A DNA stretch of 64,000 bases from contig NZ_JAODOR010000004.1 in NCBI RefSeq assembly GCF_025398275.1, positions 310,001 to 374,000 of the forward strand, in the 5' to 3' direction. A model generated the notes under the pieces. It did no database searches. It was given only the letters and a program-made list of their open reading frames with translations, and was not told the origin of the DNA. The translations under genes and the position numbers were made by a program. Positions 47,101 to 56,049 of this stretch are shown piece by piece; positions within the stretch are counted from its first letter, which is position 1, and every line of letters begins with the position of its first letter. This stretch comes from Microbacterium memoriense. Lineage in GTDB: Bacteria > Actinomycetota > Actinomycetes > Actinomycetales > Microbacteriaceae.

Positions 47101-48369
47101 ATGGCTCGTATCGGTGAAAGTGCCGACCTGTTCAAGTGCTCCTTCTGCGGCAAGAGCCAGAAGCAAGTACAGCAGTTGATCGCCGGTCCCGGTGTCTACA
47201 TCTGCGACGAGTGCGTCGAGCTCTGCAACGAGATCATCGAAGAGCGCATGGCCGAGTCCGGTGAGGGCGCCGTCGCCGATTTCGATCTGCCGAAGCCGCG
47301 TGAAATCTTCTCCTTCCTGGCGGAGTACGTCGTCGGACAGGATGCCGCGAAGCGCGCTCTGTCGGTCGCTGTCTACAACCACTACAAGCGTGTGCGCGCC
47401 CACGGCACGCTCCAGCCTGCGGAACAGCGGGTCGACGAAGTCGAGATCGCCAAGAGCAACATCCTGCTCCTCGGCCCGACCGGCTGTGGCAAGACGTATC
47501 TGGCCCAGACCCTCGCGAAGCGGCTGAACGTGCCGTTCGCCGTCGCCGATGCCACGGCGCTGACCGAGGCGGGCTACGTGGGCGAGGACGTCGAGAACAT
47601 CCTCCTGAAGCTCCTTCAGGCCGCGGACTTCGATGTCAAGCGTGCCGAGACCGGAATCATCTATATCGACGAGGTCGACAAGATCGCCCGTAAGGCCGAG
47701 AACCCGTCAATCACGCGTGACGTCTCCGGTGAGGGTGTGCAGCAGGCCCTGCTGAAGATCCTCGAGGGGACGGTCGCGTCGGTCCCTCCGCAGGGCGGGC
47801 GCAAGCACCCGCACCAGGAGTTCATCCAGATCGACACCACGAACGTGCTGTTCATCGTGGCCGGCGCATTCGCGGGTCTCGAGGAGATCATCTCTTCGCG
47901 CGTCGGCAAGCACGGTGTCGGCTTCGGAGCCCCGTTGCAGGAGAAGGGCAAAGAGCTCGACCTCTTCAGTGAGGTCGAGCCCGAAGACCTGCACAAGTTC
48001 GGCCTGATTCCGGAGTTCATCGGGCGTCTTCCCGTCGTCACGTCTGTCGCTCCGCTCGACCAGGCAGCATTGATCGAGATCCTCACGGGTCCGAAGAACG
48101 CTTTCGTCAAGCAGTATCAGCGGATGTTCCAGCTCGACGGTGTCGAACTTGAGTTCGACGATGACGCTCTGCTCGCCATCGCCGATCTCGCTGTCGCGCG
48201 TAAGACCGGTGCCCGCGGGCTCCGGGCCATCCTCGAGGACGTGCTCGGACCCATCATGTTCGACATCCCGTCGACCGAGGACGTCGCGAAAGTCATCGTC
48301 ACCCGAGCCGCCGTCAGCGACGGAGCTGCGCCGACCCTCGTGCTGCAGCAGAAGCGCAAGACCGCCTGA
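47101..48369 (+). CDS. clpX: ATP-dependent Clp protease ATP-binding subunit ClpX
   Basis: 422 residues. N-terminal zinc-binding domain CSFCGKSQ...CDECVELC, Walker [12 protein letters not shown] near residue 127, Walker [13 protein letters not shown] near 188, pore-loop and sensor regions as in the family, C-terminal small domain. Unfolds tagged substrates for ClpP1P2, encoded just upstream. The ATG at 47101 has AAAGAGGAGC; a TAGGCT -10 candidate lies about 40 bp upstream. Confidence 0.97.
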   Translation: MARIGESADLFKCSFCGKSQKQVQQLIAGPGVYICDECVELCNEIIEERMAESGEGAVADFDLPKPREIFSFLAEYVVGQDAAKRALSVAVYNHYKRVRAHGTLQPAEQRVDEVEIAKSNILLLGPTGCGKTYLAQTLAKRLNVPFAVADATALTEAGYVGEDVENILLKLLQAADFDVKRAETGIIYIDEVDKIARKAENPSITRDVSGEGVQQALLKILEGTVASVPPQGGRKHPHQEFIQIDTTNVLFIVAGAFAGLEEIISSRVGKHGVGFGAPLQEKGKELDLFSEVEPEDLHKFGLIPEFIGRLPVVTSVAPLDQAALIEILTGPKNAFVKQYQRMFQLDGVELEFDDDALLAIADLAVARKTGARGLRAILEDVLGPIMFDIPSTEDVAKVIVTRAAVSDGAAPTLVLQQKRKTA

Positions 48370-48385
48370 GTCGGCACGGGCATCC

Positions 48386-49174
48386 ATGCGTGCTCAGCGC
48401 GGACGGATGATGCGGACGATCGGCATCGTCGTTGCGGTGATGATCGGCATCGTCGCTCTCAGCGCGGCGGGATTCGCCGTCCTGATTGCCGTCCTCTTGT
48501 CCCCACAGGATGGGGACGCGCTCGCTCGTGAGCAGGTGGACAATCGCGCACGGGCCATCGCAGAGAATCTCGGATACTGGTCGGAAGGCGTCGACGCCGA
48601 GACGCTCGCCGCGCATCACTTCACATCGAGCGACGGCAAGGTCCAACCGTTCGCCTGGTCGGGGGACACCTCGTTGCCCGACGGTGCCGACGTCGATGTG
48701 ATCATCAGCGCACGCGTCGACCCGGTGAGTCAGGGCGTGATCTTTCAACGCCGCCTCACCCCGGGCGCCGCAGAGAAGTGTTTCCGCTTTCACGTGCGCT
48801 CCACGGAGTACGTCTCCTACGACGAGCGCGACTGTGCGGTCGGAAGCGCTTTTCCGACGCCGAGCGCTCGGCCGGAGCCGGCCCTCGCGCCAGATACCGC
48901 CGCCCGTGTGAGCGCCGTGCTGTCCGCTGCCGATGCGGCCTCGCTGGAGTCCGTCGTTCGCGCGGCGTTCCCCGAACCGGGTCTCTCGATCGATACGACG
49001 GTCACGCCGGACGGAGAGCTCGTCGCCGCCGTCGGGATCGCGGGGACGGGGGAGTGCGTCGTCCGGGTGCGCCGCACCGACGGTACGGTCGAGCCGGTGT
49101 CCTTCGATCGCATCCAACTCGCCCCGGGCGAGATGGGGTGCCGAGTGGAGTTGTACACCGCACCTCCTCTCTGA
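48386..49174 (+). CDS. Membrane-anchored exported protein, function unknown
   Basis: 262 residues. A single N-terminal hydrophobic segment (TIGIVVAVMIGIVALSAAGFA, starting about residue 10) anchors a ~220-residue external domain with three cysteines (AEKCFRFHV, ERDCAVG, GECVVRV, plus a late GCRVEL). No domain recognised. Alternative ATG starts at 48407 and 48410 are possible, as the first ATG lacks a clear ribosome site. Sixteen bases after clpX, so possibly transcribed with it. Confidence 0.6.
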   Translation: MRAQRGRMMRTIGIVVAVMIGIVALSAAGFAVLIAVLLSPQDGDALAREQVDNRARAIAENLGYWSEGVDAETLAAHHFTSSDGKVQPFAWSGDTSLPDGADVDVIISARVDPVSQGVIFQRRLTPGAAEKCFRFHVRSTEYVSYDERDCAVGSAFPTPSARPEPALAPDTAARVSAVLSAADAASLESVVRAAFPEPGLSIDTTVTPDGELVAAVGIAGTGECVVRVRRTDGTVEPVSFDRIQLAPGEMGCRVELYTAPPL

Positions 49175-49195
49175 AGGCGTGTCGGCTGCTGTCGG

Positions 49196-49201
49196 TAGCC
49201 T
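49196..49201 (+). promoter_or_regulatory. -10 box of the RibD-like gene (leaderless)
   Basis: TAGCCT, then 6 bp (cgccgt), then ATG at 49208. Confidence 0.45.
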
Positions 49202-49207
49202 CGCCGT

Positions 49208-49630
49208 ATGGGACGCGTGATCTTCGATACGGCGGCATCGCTCAACGGCTTCATCGCCGATGGGCAGAACTCACTCGAATGGCTCTTCGCCGTCGAGGGT
49301 GGTGAGGAACCGGATGCTGCGCTGATCCCCACCGCCGCGTCCGTGCTCGTCGAGGGTTCGACGACATATGAGTGGTTGCTCGATCACGACGACATTCTGC
49401 TCCACCCGGAGAACTGGCACGCGTTTCACGTCGTCGGACAATTCTTCGACGCGGGTGCGCTCGACGAGATCGCCGTCTCCTTCGCACCGGTTCTCCTCGC
49501 CGGTGGCGCACCGCTGTTGCCGCGTCGAATTGAAGCAGACCGCTTGCGCTTGATGCACGCCAGCGCCCTCGGACAGTTCGCCCGCGTCGTCTACTCGGTC
49601 GACGCGGCGCCTACACCCGAACCGGCATGA
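49208..49630 (+). CDS. RibD C-terminal/dihydrofolate-reductase-like protein, internally shortened
   Basis: 140 residues, against about 180-190 usual for this reductase-like family. The N-terminal half (MGRVIFDTAASLNGFIADGQNSLEWL, VLVEGSTTYEWLL) and the C-terminal half (FFDAGALDEIAVSFAPVLLAGGAPLLPRR) are both well conserved. The join ENWHAFHVVGQFFDAG lacks the expected middle with the FVFTTR and GGGDL nucleotide-binding motifs. The frame is kept, so a peptide could be made, but NADPH binding is probably lost. Likely a decaying gene. The last 20 bp overlap the convergent GyrI-like gene. Confidence 0.6.
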   Translation: MGRVIFDTAASLNGFIADGQNSLEWLFAVEGGEEPDAALIPTAASVLVEGSTTYEWLLDHDDILLHPENWHAFHVVGQFFDAGALDEIAVSFAPVLLAGGAPLLPRRIEADRLRLMHASALGQFARVVYSVDAAPTPEPA

Positions 49631-50102
49631 TCAGATCGGTGCGGAGCTGCTCGGGAGCCTCGGACGGGTCCGATACGTAGCTCTCGATCCACACGCCGGC
49701 GGGCGCGGGTCCGGACCTGGCAAGGGCGGCCCAGGCCGAGGGCAGGTCGCTGTAGGGCCCGAACAATGTGGACGCGACAGCCGGCCCGGGCGGGAGGTGG
49801 GAGCCGACCACGCTCACCCCCGCGACGTCGATCGCGTCGATCGGTGCCTCCACGACGGGAAACCCGATCTCGAGGTCGAACACGTCGGCGGGGTCGCCGT
49901 CGTACACCGCCACCGCGGGGCCTGCAGGCACTAACTCACCCGTGCCGAACAGGAGCGCGATCGCACCGTAGTTGGTGTCGAACAACGCCTGCAGGTCGCT
50001 CACGCGCACGGCTTCATGTCGGACGACGGCGAGGGGACTGGCAGCGAGCGTGATCCGCTCGCCGTGGGTGAACGGCTCAGCCGGGAACGCAGGATCGGTC
50101 AT
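49611..50102 (-). CDS. GyrI-like effector-binding domain protein
   Basis: 163 residues forming one GyrI/SOUL-like small-molecule-binding fold (LAVVRHEAVRVSDLQALFDTNYGAIALLF, VFDLEIGFPV, VVGSHLPPGPAVASTLFGPYSDLPSAW). It has no DNA-binding domain, so it may sequester a ligand or act with another protein. 24 bp downstream of the M3 peptidase stop on the same strand. Ligand unknown. Confidence 0.75.
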   Translation of the reverse strand: MTDPAFPAEPFTHGERITLAASPLAVVRHEAVRVSDLQALFDTNYGAIALLFGTGELVPAGPAVAVYDGDPADVFDLEIGFPVVEAPIDAIDVAGVSVVGSHLPPGPAVASTLFGPYSDLPSAWAALARSGPAPAGVWIESYVSDPSEAPEQLRTDLIMPVRV

Positions 50103-50126
50103 AACCCGATCCTGGCGCCGGTGGCG

Positions 50127-52184
50127 TCAGCTGTCCAGTCCGCGGCGGTGCAGGAGCGGGGCGATGTCGGCGTCACGCCCGCGGAAGTCGCGGTAGGCCT
50201 CGAGCGGGTCCTTCGACCCGCCCACGCCGAGCAAGCGGCTCCGGAACCGGTCACCGTTCTCGCGCGTGAGTCCACCGTTCTCACCGAACCATTCCACCGT
50301 GTCGGCGTCGAGCACTTCACTCCAGATGTAGGAGTAGTAGCCCGCGCTGTATCCGCCGGAGAACACGTGCGCGAAGTACGTCGAGGAGTAGCGAGTGGGC
50401 ACCACGGGATTGTCCAGCCCGATGTCGGTGAGAGCCGCAGCCTCGAACGCAGCCACGTCGAGATCGGCGGCCGCCTGCTCTGCCGTGAGCGAGTGCCAGG
50501 CCTGGTCGATCCATGAGGCGGCGAGATACTCGCTCGTGGCAAACCCCTGGTTGAACGCTTCGGACGCGTGCAGCTTGTCCACGACGCTGCGGGGAAGCGG
50601 CTCGTCGGTGTCGACGTGGCGCGCATAGCCGGTCAGCACCTCGGGCCACAGAATCCACATCTCGTTGACCTGGCTGGGGAACTCTACGAAGTCGCGGAAC
50701 ACGGCCGTCCCTGCGAAGTGCGGGTAGGTCACGACGGCGAACAGTCCGTGCAGGGCGTGGCCGAATTCGTGGAAAAGCGTGGTGACCTCGTCGAGCGTCA
50801 GCAATGTCGGCTGGCCGGCTGCGGGCTTGGGCACATTCAGGTTGTTGACGACGATCGGGTCGGTCCCACGCAGCCGGGACTGCGACACGATCGAGTTCAT
50901 CCACGCACCACCCCGTTTGGAATCGCGGGTGTAGAGATCGAGGACGAAGAGCCCCAGCGCGCTGCCGTCCGCGTTGTGCAGTTCGAAGACGCGAGCATCG
51001 GGGTGGTAGGCCGGCACATCCGGACGTTCCGTGAACGTCACTCCGTAAAGCGCGGTGGCTGCGCGGAACACACCGTCATGCAGCACGCGCTCGGCTTCGA
51101 ACCAGGGACGCAGGGCCGTTCTGTCGAGGTCGTACTCGGCCGCGCGGACCTTCTCGGTGTAATACGCCCAATCATGTGCGTCCAGGGCGAACGGCGCGTC
51201 CCCGGCATCCACAATCGCCTGCAAAGCGGCTTGCTCGCGCCCCGCGTTGCGAGCGGCGGGTACCGCGAGGCGGCGAAGGAGTGCGTGGACGGCCGCAGGA
51301 GACCCCGCTGTCTCGTCGCTCGTCACGTACGCGGCATGGCTGTCATAGCCGAGTAGCGACGCTCGCTCGGCGCGGAGCCGGACGATCGTGCGAAGCACCT
51401 CGCGGTTGTCGTTCTCGTTGCCGCGTGATCCGCGTGAGCGGGATGCCGTGAGCAGACGCTCGCGGCTTTCGCGTCGCGTCAGCGTCGAGAGGTACGGATG
51501 CCCGGTGAACAGCGTCAGCGTGATGACGTAGCGCCCGGGAAGCCCGCGGTCCTCGGCGTTCTGCGCAGCCGCCGAGAGTTCCCCGGCCGTGAGACCGTCG
51601 AGCTCGTCCGCATCATCGAACACGACGGCGAGGTCGTTCGTGTCGGCGAGGAGGTTCTTCTCGAACGTCGTCGTGAGGATGGAGAGGCGCTGGTTCAGGT
51701 CGGTCAGCGTCGCCTTCTGCGCGTCGTCGAGTCCCGCCCCGGCGTGGGTCATCTCGCGGTAGCGGCGTTCGACCAGGTACCGGTCCTCGGGCGCGAGCTC
51801 CAATTGATCGAGCTGATCGTGAAGCGTCTTGATGCGCCAATACAAGGCGCCGTCCAGTCCGATCGCATCTTGATGGGCGGACATGAGGGGAGCAAGCGTT
51901 TCCTCGATCTCCTGAATCTGGGCCGTCGCGTCGGCCGATGACACCGTGTAGAACGTCCGTGCCACGCGTCCGAGCAGATCTCCGGATTGCTCGAGCGGGA
52001 TCATGGTGTTCTCGAACGTCGGCATCGATCGGACACGGGTGATCGCGTCGATCTCGATGCGATGCTCGGCGAACGCGGCTTCGAATGCGGGCAGGTAATG
52101 CGCCGGCGTGATCTCCCGATAGTCCGGGAGCCCGTAGGGCAGGGCGCTCGGGGTGAGGAGGGGATTCGAAGAAGCATCCGTCAT
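50127..52184 (-). CDS. M3-family metallopeptidase (peptidyl-dipeptidase Dcp type)
   Basis: 685 residues, full length for Dcp/OpdA-type peptidases. Zinc site LFHEFGHALHGLFA near residue 471 with downstream glutamate ligand region EFPSQVNEMW; the C-terminal YSSTYFAHVFSGGYSAGYYSYIWSE is typical. No signal peptide, so it degrades cytoplasmic oligopeptides. ATG 6 bp from TAGGGT (leaderless). It shares a 90-bp promoter region with the divergent ArsR-type regulator. Confidence 0.94.
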   Translation of the reverse strand: MTDASSNPLLTPSALPYGLPDYREITPAHYLPAFEAAFAEHRIEIDAITRVRSMPTFENTMIPLEQSGDLLGRVARTFYTVSSADATAQIQEIEETLAPLMSAHQDAIGLDGALYWRIKTLHDQLDQLELAPEDRYLVERRYREMTHAGAGLDDAQKATLTDLNQRLSILTTTFEKNLLADTNDLAVVFDDADELDGLTAGELSAAAQNAEDRGLPGRYVITLTLFTGHPYLSTLTRRESRERLLTASRSRGSRGNENDNREVLRTIVRLRAERASLLGYDSHAAYVTSDETAGSPAAVHALLRRLAVPAARNAGREQAALQAIVDAGDAPFALDAHDWAYYTEKVRAAEYDLDRTALRPWFEAERVLHDGVFRAATALYGVTFTERPDVPAYHPDARVFELHNADGSALGLFVLDLYTRDSKRGGAWMNSIVSQSRLRGTDPIVVNNLNVPKPAAGQPTLLTLDEVTTLFHEFGHALHGLFAVVTYPHFAGTAVFRDFVEFPSQVNEMWILWPEVLTGYARHVDTDEPLPRSVVDKLHASEAFNQGFATSEYLAASWIDQAWHSLTAEQAAADLDVAAFEAAALTDIGLDNPVVPTRYSSTYFAHVFSGGYSAGYYSYIWSEVLDADTVEWFGENGGLTRENGDRFRSRLLGVGGSKDPLEAYRDFRGRDADIAPLLHRRGLDS

Positions 52185-52190
52185 CCCCTC

Positions 52191-52196
52191 ACCCTA
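52191..52196 (-). promoter_or_regulatory. -10 box of the M3 peptidase gene (leaderless)
   Basis: TAGGGT on the minus strand, then 6 bp (gagggg), then ATG. The likely -35 region overlaps the outermost 14-bp repeat unit. Confidence 0.5.
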
Positions 52197-52211
52197 TCTC
52201 CGCACCCGAAT

Positions 52212-52267
52212 AAGCAAAGTAGGTTTTGCAAAAGATGTCTTGCAAAACATGACTTGCAAAGCTATCT
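52212..52267. promoter_or_regulatory. Four-unit 14-bp repeat operator
   Basis: Units begin at 52212, 52226, 52240 and 52254, exactly 14 bp apart. The last three begin TTGCAAA and the first begins AAGCAAA (two mismatches). The unit at 52240 supplies the -35 (TTGCAA) of the regulator gene, 17 bp before its -10 TATCTT (52263-52268), which is 6 bp from the ATG. Bound protein would block both divergent promoters. Confidence 0.65.
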
Positions 52268-52274
52268 TTGGAGT

Positions 52275-52886
52275 ATGGCTTCGCAAGACGATCCAGATCA
52301 GGCGCGACAGACCCCCGACACAGGGGAGCGGATGCTGGATGCGGGCGCCCTCCGCGCGCTCGCGCATCCCATTCGCGTGCGGATCTTCGACATCCTGAGC
52401 CAGTACGGCCCGCAGACGGCGAGTTCGCTCGCCGAGCGGTTGCATGAATCGTCGGGATCCACCAGCTATCACTTGCGCGCCCTCGCCAAGCAAGACCTGA
52501 TCCGTGAAGTGCCCGATCGGGGGACGGCCCGTGAGCGGTGGTGGGAGCGCCCACACGGTGCGGTCTCGTTCGGAAACCCCGAAGCGCTCCGGACGCCCTC
52601 GGGACGGGCCGCGACACAGGTCGTCGTCACCGAAACCCTCAACCGGCGACACCAGCAGCTGATGGAGTTCATCGACCGCGGACTCACCCCGGACATGGAC
52701 GGCGAGTGGCGGGACTCCACCATCATCACGACCGCAACGGCACGGCTCAATCCGACGCAGTTGCGTGAGCTTTCCGAGAAAGTCCAGGCACTCATCGATG
52801 AGTACGTGACGACCTACCGGGATCAGACCGGTGACGGCGTGCGTCCGGTCACCATCCGCGCCGACCTTTTTCCTCTCCCCGAGTGA
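52275..52886 (+). CDS. ArsR-type winged-helix transcriptional regulator
   Basis: 203 residues. Winged helix at about residues 25-95 (LRALAHPIRVRIFDILSQYGPQTASSLAERLHESSGSTSYHLRALAKQDLIRE), of the HTH_20/ArsR class that senses an unknown signal through its C-terminal ~100 residues. No metal-binding cysteines are visible. Leaderless ATG; the promoter is covered by the 14-bp repeat array, implying autoregulation. Regulators of this type often sit beside an MFS transporter; here the neighbours are an M3 peptidase and a 72-residue ORF. Confidence 0.87.
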   Translation: MASQDDPDQARQTPDTGERMLDAGALRALAHPIRVRIFDILSQYGPQTASSLAERLHESSGSTSYHLRALAKQDLIREVPDRGTARERWWERPHGAVSFGNPEALRTPSGRAATQVVVTETLNRRHQQLMEFIDRGLTPDMDGEWRDSTIITTATARLNPTQLRELSEKVQALIDEYVTTYRDQTGDGVRPVTIRADLFPLPE

Positions 52887-52896
52887 GGAGGATCCG

Positions 52897-53115
52897 ATGA
52901 CCACGTACACCGCGACGTCCGCGTGGACTGATGCCGCAGCGAACGGCACGCTCTTCGAACGCGCCCTTCTCGCCGCCGGCCGCTGGTTCACACACGCAGC
53001 GGCTCGGAGCGCGCGTCGGCGCTCCGAGCGGCACGACGCATGCGCCTCGTTCTCCGACGATCAGCGTGAGCGAATGCGCGCCCGGTCGGTCGTGTGGGGA
53101 GTGCTTCGCCGCTGA
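52897..53115 (+). CDS. Small protein of unknown function
   Basis: 72 residues, Ala- and Arg-rich in the second half (RWFTHAAARSARRRSERHD). The ATG has a strong GAGGAGGATCCG ribosome site 10 bp after the regulator stop, so it is probably cotranscribed with it and under the same operator. No domain recognised. Confidence 0.55.
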   Translation: MTTYTATSAWTDAAANGTLFERALLAAGRWFTHAAARSARRRSERHDACASFSDDQRERMRARSVVWGVLRR

Positions 53116-53122
53116 GGCCGAC

Positions 53123-53371
53123 TCAGCCGAACTCGTCCTCGTCGTCGTGGCGCACGATGACGTCACCGTTCGCGGTGGCCTCGACGATCGCGCCGGTGTC
53201 CAACTCGGCGATCGGACGGCCTTCCAAGAACGTGAGCGTCCAGCGCGGGCGGGGTTGGCCGAGACCGTCTCCCGGCACAGCCGCATCGACCGCGGCAATC
53301 TGCGCGTGCAACGAGGTCGGTACCGCCGCCGGAGGCTGCTGACCGCTCGTCCATCGGGTCCCGAGTTGCAT
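53123..53371 (-). CDS. Small acidic protein cotranscribed with valS
   Basis: 82 residues. The C-terminal half (RPRWTLTFLEGRPIAELDTGAIVEATANGDVIV) is beta-rich, and the end is strongly acidic (RHDDEDEFG). ATG one base after the valS stop with AGGAGGCGTGAG upstream, so it is a real coupled gene rather than a shadow. No known family; convergent with the 72-residue gene. Confidence 0.65.
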   Translation of the reverse strand: MQLGTRWTSGQQPPAAVPTSLHAQIAAVDAAVPGDGLGQPRPRWTLTFLEGRPIAELDTGAIVEATANGDVIVRHDDEDEFG

Positions 53372-53372
53372 C

Positions 53373-55943
53373 TCACGCCTCCTGAGGCGCGAGCACGATG
53401 TCGCCGACCGACAGCGACTCGCCCGCCGCATAGCTGACCGCGTCGATCCGGCCGACCGCGCGCAGGTCACCTTCCGCGAGTCGCAGGACGTCCAGGGTCG
53501 CCTCGGGCGCAGTGATCGTCAGGGTCGCGACGGGGGTCTTCTGCGAGGCCTTCGCCTCCGTCTTCGCACGTCGGATGCCGATGAGCGCTGCGCTCGTCGC
53601 CGTGAGCACCGCGGGGTCACCGTCGATACCGAGCGGCTCCGGCCACGTCGACGTGTGGATGGAGCCGTCCTCGAACCAGGACCATGCCTCTTCCGTGGCG
53701 AAGGCGAGCACGGGAGCGAGCAGGCGCAAGAGAGTCGAGAGCGCGAGGCGCAGAGCGAGCGCCGCGGAGGCCTGACCGGCATCCGTCTGGTTGTACGCGC
53801 GCTCCTTCACGAGCTCTAGATAGTCGTCACAGAACGTCCAGAAGAAGGCCTCGGTCACTTCGAGCGCTCGAGCGTGATCGAACGCCTCGAAAGCCCGCGT
53901 CGCGTTCACGACGACCTGGTCGAGGGTGGCGAGCATCGACGCGTCGAGTGCGTGCGTGATCTCCGCGCCGTCGGGAACGGGGAACGACAGAACGAACTTC
54001 GCGGCGTTGAGCACCTTGATCGCGAGGCGCCGGCCGATCTTCACCTGCGTCGGGTTCTGCGGGTCGAAAGCAGCATCGGCACCGAGCCGGCTCGACGCCG
54101 ACCAGTACCGGACGGCATCCGTGCCGTGCTGATCGAGGATGTCGGCGGGGGTGACGACGTTGCCCTTGGACTTCGACATCTTCTTGCGATCCGGGTCGAC
54201 GATGAAGCCGGAGATGGACGCATCCGTCCACGGGGCACGATCATCTTCCAGAGCACTGCGGAGCATCGTCGAGAACAGCCAGGTGCGGATGATGTCCTGC
54301 CCCTGCGGACGCACGTCGAAGGGCGCCACCAGGTTCCAGAGCTCATCGTCGCGCTGCCAGCCGCCGGCCAGCTGCGGGGTCAAGGACGACGTCGCCCACG
54401 TGTCGAAGATGTCTTTCTCCGCTTCGAACCCACCGGCGACGCCGCGCTGGGACTCGGTGTAGCCGTCGGGGACATCCGTCGTCGGATCGATCGGAAGGGA
54501 GGCGGCATCCGGGGTGATGATCCGGTCGAAATCTCGCTCGCCGTTCTCGTCCAGGCCATACCAGACCGGAATAGGCACGCCGAAGAACCGCTGGCGCGAG
54601 ACCAACCAGTCGCCGGTGAGACCGTTCGTCCAGTTCTCGTAGCGCACCCGCATGAAGTCGGGGTGCCAGTCCATGCCCGCGCCGAGCGCGATGAGCTTGT
54701 CGCGGAGGGCTCCGTCGCGCGCGCCGTTGCGGAGGTACCACTGGCGGGTCGAGACGATCTCCAGCGCCCGGTCACCCTTTTCGTAGAACTTCACGGGATG
54801 CGTGAACGGCTTCGACACCTCGAGAAGCTCGCCGGACGCCTCCAGCAGTTCGACCATCTTCTTCTTCGCGCTGAAGACCGTCAGCCCGGCGATCTCGGCG
54901 TATGCGGCACGCGCGGCGTCGGTCACGAGGGCGTCCGGCGCATCGGGAAGGATCCGGCCGTCGAGGCCCAGGATCGAGCGGTTGGGGAGATCCAGCTCGC
55001 GCCACCAGACGATGTCGGTCACATCGCCGAACGTGCAGATCATGGCGATACCCGATCCCTTGTCCTTCTGCGCGAGCGGGTGAGCGAGGATCGGCACCTC
55101 GACGTCGAACAGCGGCGTGCGCACGGTCTGACCGAAGTAGGGCTGGTACCGCTCGTCATCGGGGTTGGCGACCAGGGCGACACACGCCGCGAGCAACTCG
55201 GGACGAGTGGTCTCGATGTGGACGTCGCCGGAGCCGTCGGTTTTGTGGAAAGCGATGCGGTGATAGCTCGCCTGCTGGTCGCGGTCTTCGAGCTCGGCCT
55301 GAGCGATCGCCGAGCGGAAGTCGATGTCCCACAGGGTCGGCGCCATCGACTGGTACGCCTCGCCGCGTTCGAGGTTGCGCAAGAAGGCGAACTGGCTCGT
55401 GCGGATGGTGTCCTTCGAGATCGTTCGGTACGTCTGGTTCCAGTCGACCGAGAGCCCCAGCTGCCGGAAGACCGCCTCGAACGCCTTCTCATCTTCGAGC
55501 GTGAGCTCTTCGCACAGCGCGATGAAGTTGGGGCGGCTGATGGGCACCTGATCGGCGGGCTTCAGGCTCTTCGCATCGCCATGGAACGGGGGAGTGAAGT
55601 CGGGATCGAAGGGCAGCGAGGGGTCGCAGCGCACACCGTAGTAGTTCTGTACGCGGCGTTCGGTCGGCAGACCGTTGTCGTCCCACCCCATCGGGTAGAA
55701 CACCGTCTTCCCGCGCATGCGCTCGTAGCGCACCTTCACGTCGGTGTGGGTGTAGCTGAAGACGTGGCCGATGTGGAGCGATCCGGAGGCCGTCGGCGGT
55801 GGGGTGTCGATGGAGAACACTCCCGCGCGGCCCGTCGCCTTCGCCGCGTCACGATCGAAGAGGTAGGTGCCCTGCGCCGTCCATGCGGCATCCCACTTCT
55901 GCTCGAGGCCTTCCAGTGCCGGCTTGTCGGGAATGCTGGTCAT
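53373..55943 (-). CDS. valS: Valine-tRNA ligase
   Basis: 856 residues. Class I signatures: SGSLHIGHVFSYTH near residue 58 (HIGH) and KKMSKSKGN near 590 (KMSKS); the CP1 editing domain lies between, and the C-terminal anticodon-binding domain is present (DQVVVNATRAFEAFDHARALE). The ATG at 55943 has GAGGAGACAGTC. In-frame sequence to 56129 is upstream noncoding DNA. A TAGACT -10 box at 56008-56013 would give a leader of about 58 nt. No T-box is visible here, unlike ileS. Confidence 0.97.
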   Translation of the reverse strand: MTSIPDKPALEGLEQKWDAAWTAQGTYLFDRDAAKATGRAGVFSIDTPPPTASGSLHIGHVFSYTHTDVKVRYERMRGKTVFYPMGWDDNGLPTERRVQNYYGVRCDPSLPFDPDFTPPFHGDAKSLKPADQVPISRPNFIALCEELTLEDEKAFEAVFRQLGLSVDWNQTYRTISKDTIRTSQFAFLRNLERGEAYQSMAPTLWDIDFRSAIAQAELEDRDQQASYHRIAFHKTDGSGDVHIETTRPELLAACVALVANPDDERYQPYFGQTVRTPLFDVEVPILAHPLAQKDKGSGIAMICTFGDVTDIVWWRELDLPNRSILGLDGRILPDAPDALVTDAARAAYAEIAGLTVFSAKKKMVELLEASGELLEVSKPFTHPVKFYEKGDRALEIVSTRQWYLRNGARDGALRDKLIALGAGMDWHPDFMRVRYENWTNGLTGDWLVSRQRFFGVPIPVWYGLDENGERDFDRIITPDAASLPIDPTTDVPDGYTESQRGVAGGFEAEKDIFDTWATSSLTPQLAGGWQRDDELWNLVAPFDVRPQGQDIIRTWLFSTMLRSALEDDRAPWTDASISGFIVDPDRKKMSKSKGNVVTPADILDQHGTDAVRYWSASSRLGADAAFDPQNPTQVKIGRRLAIKVLNAAKFVLSFPVPDGAEITHALDASMLATLDQVVVNATRAFEAFDHARALEVTEAFFWTFCDDYLELVKERAYNQTDAGQASAALALRLALSTLLRLLAPVLAFATEEAWSWFEDGSIHTSTWPEPLGIDGDPAVLTATSAALIGIRRAKTEAKASQKTPVATLTITAPEATLDVLRLAEGDLRAVGRIDAVSYAAGESLSVGDIVLAPQEA

Positions 55944-56007
55944 GACTGTCTCCTCGAGCGATATGTGCGGCACTGTGTGAGCGTGCCTGAGTGTGGATGC
56001 CTGGACG

Positions 56008-56013
56008 AGTCTA
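56008..56013 (-). promoter_or_regulatory. -10 box of valS
   Basis: TAGACT on the minus strand, about 65 bp before the valS ATG. Confidence 0.45.
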
Positions 56014-56049
56014 CCGGCGCGCCGGACGGCGTGATGGGTGCCGCGAGCG

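Noticed and set aside
52226..52260. TTGCAAA units as a short CRISPR-like array
   Set aside because: The repeats are 7 bp with 7-bp gaps and sit in a promoter; far too short for CRISPR, and no cas genes are present.
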